Shown here one piece after another: positions 62,646 to 64,000 of a stretch of DNA of 64,000 nucleotides. This DNA comes from Amoebidium appalachense (taxonomy: Eukaryota; Ichthyosporea). Below the pieces are notes generated by a model. The model was not told where the DNA came from. It did no database searches and saw nothing but the letters and a program-made list of their open reading frames with translations. The first letter of the stretch is position 1. Each line of letters opens with the position of its first letter. Location: positions 3,534,001 to 3,598,000 of the forward strand of contig CAVNZM010000013.1 in the NCBI GenBank assembly GCA_963693365.1, in the 5' to 3' direction. The translations under genes and the position numbers were made by a program.

Positions 62646-63110
62646 CACACACACGGTGCATTTCCCCCCTCCCCTTCCCTCTCCACAGAGCACACACACA
62701 CACACGTGCACACATGCACACACACGGTGCATCCCCCCTCTCCCCCCCTTCCCTTTCAACTGAGCACATACACACACACAGACATACACACACACACAAC
62801 ATACACAGACATCCACACATCAGACACAGACACGCATACACACACACACACACACACATGCACATATGCACACACAGACACACACACATGCACATGTACA
62901 CTCACACATGCACACACACACACACGCAAACACGCACACACACATACACATACAGATATGCACACACACACACAGTCTCTCTCTCTTTCTCTCCCTCCCT
63001 CCCTCCCTCCCTCCCCCCTCCCTCCCTCCCTCCCAACCATCCCTCCCTCCCTCCCTCCGTCCCTCCCTCCCTCCCTCCCTCCCTCCCTCCCTCCCTCCCT
63101 CCCTCCCTCC

Positions 63111-63155
<45 letters not shown>

Positions 63156-63223
63156 ACACACATGCACATGCACATGCACATGCACATGCACATGCACACT
63201 CACATATGCACTCACACACACAC

Positions 63224-63260
<37 letters not shown>

Positions 63261-63815
63261 GACATGCACACTCTCTCTCTTTCTCTCTTTCTCTCCCTCC
63301 CTCCCTCCCTCCCTCCCCCCCCCTCCCTCCCCCCCCCCTCCCTCCCTCCCTCCCTCCCAACCCTCCCTCTCCTCCCTCCCTCCCAACCCTCCCTCCCTCC
63401 CTCCCTCACACATACACACATACACACACACGTACACACGTACACACGTACACATATAACCCTCTCTTCTCTTATGTAGTATCGTAGGAACGCTTGACAA
63501 AGGTACTACACGGGTGTTGGTTGGATGATGACAGTACATGTACCAGTGGGATAGACGCTGTTTACTCCAGGCAATGTACCAGTGTGTCGATTGATTTAGC
63601 TAATATTAGATCTATGTTTAGCTGTGTGTTGTTTTTTCTCCTTTTTGTATTTAAGGCCTGGCCGGCCTCATAAAATGCTATCTAATCTTACTCGAGATCG
63701 AGCTTTTTTGGCCTTGAAGGCCGATCTTAATAAAGTACTGTGAATGTGTCCCCTGATGAAGGACTCTAGTCGATATATCTGCAAAACGACCCCCCCCCCC
63801 CCCCCCCCCCCCCCC

Positions 63816-63893
<78 letters not shown>

Positions 63894-64000
63894 AAAACAA
63901 ACAAAAAAGAAAGAAAAAAAGAGCGAGAGAATCCTTGTTTCTCGTATGTTACCAGCACGTAAGCAAGTATTTTATTCATTCACAATACATTGTTAGGTAT
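59346..64000. repeat. Segmental duplication, copy 2
   Basis: Matches 16526-21969 in order and orientation, without the 768-base segment (junction at about 60830). Includes the ATTGCCAAT-rich tract, poly-C at 60757-60776, (CA)n fields from 61060 on, (CCCT)n at 63000-63112 and (CA)n at 63819-63886. It continues past the right edge of the window. Confidence 0.9.

Overview
This is nuclear DNA of a eukaryote. It has spliceosomal introns with GT-AG borders, TATA and CCAAT promoter boxes, AATAAA poly(A) signals, long (CA)n and poly-C/poly-G tracts, satellites and several classes of retrotransposon. I cannot name the species. The POLH-type polymerase and the bZIP factor fit an animal, fungus or unicellular relative, but do not prove it. 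Very little of the window is host coding sequence, and most long open frames are translations of simple repeats.

Layout. 1-4.8 kb holds the C-terminal exons of a DNA polymerase eta gene (+), split by introns made of poly-C, poly-G and (CA)n. 4.8-8.1 kb has dispersed repeats, a promoter and a weak short-gene candidate. 8.15-11.94 kb is a four-exon bZIP transcription factor gene (+) with an antisense coiled-coil ORF in its last intron. 13.3-15.7 kb is a compound CA-rich minisatellite array. 15.9-16.5 kb is an LTR-like repeat (X). 16.5-22.0 kb is a block present again at 59.3-64 kb (segmental duplication). 22.1-25.0 kb is a satellite of about 183 bp in 16 copies. 25.1-26.5 kb is a deleted copia element (-). 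27.9-29.3 kb holds tandem repeats. 29.7-30.7 kb is a second ATTGCCAAT-rich tract.

31.4-43.3 kb is a three-level nest. A young Ty1/copia element (34,627-40,502; 5-bp target duplication; LTRs with one difference seen) sits inside the RT/RNase H gene of a DIRS-order tyrosine-recombinase retrotransposon (31,546-42,881; split direct repeats A1-B1-A2-B2). That element itself lies inside a copy of repeat X. 43.3-44.9 kb is a second compound CA array. 45.9-50.9 kb and 55.0-57.5 kb carry three copies of an unnamed mobile element (U) coding for a protein with a ubiquitin-protease-like His box; a broken copia gag and LTR lie between two of them. 52.8-55.0 kb is a satellite built on a perfect 17-bp palindrome with expanded A or TA tracts at its apex. 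58.5-59.3 kb is a DIRS fragment.

The most unusual single point is the young copia element. Its LTR contains the gag start codon and about 45 codons of gag, and the primer binding site, complementary to the anticodon arm of initiator tRNA-Met, lies inside the gag reading frame.
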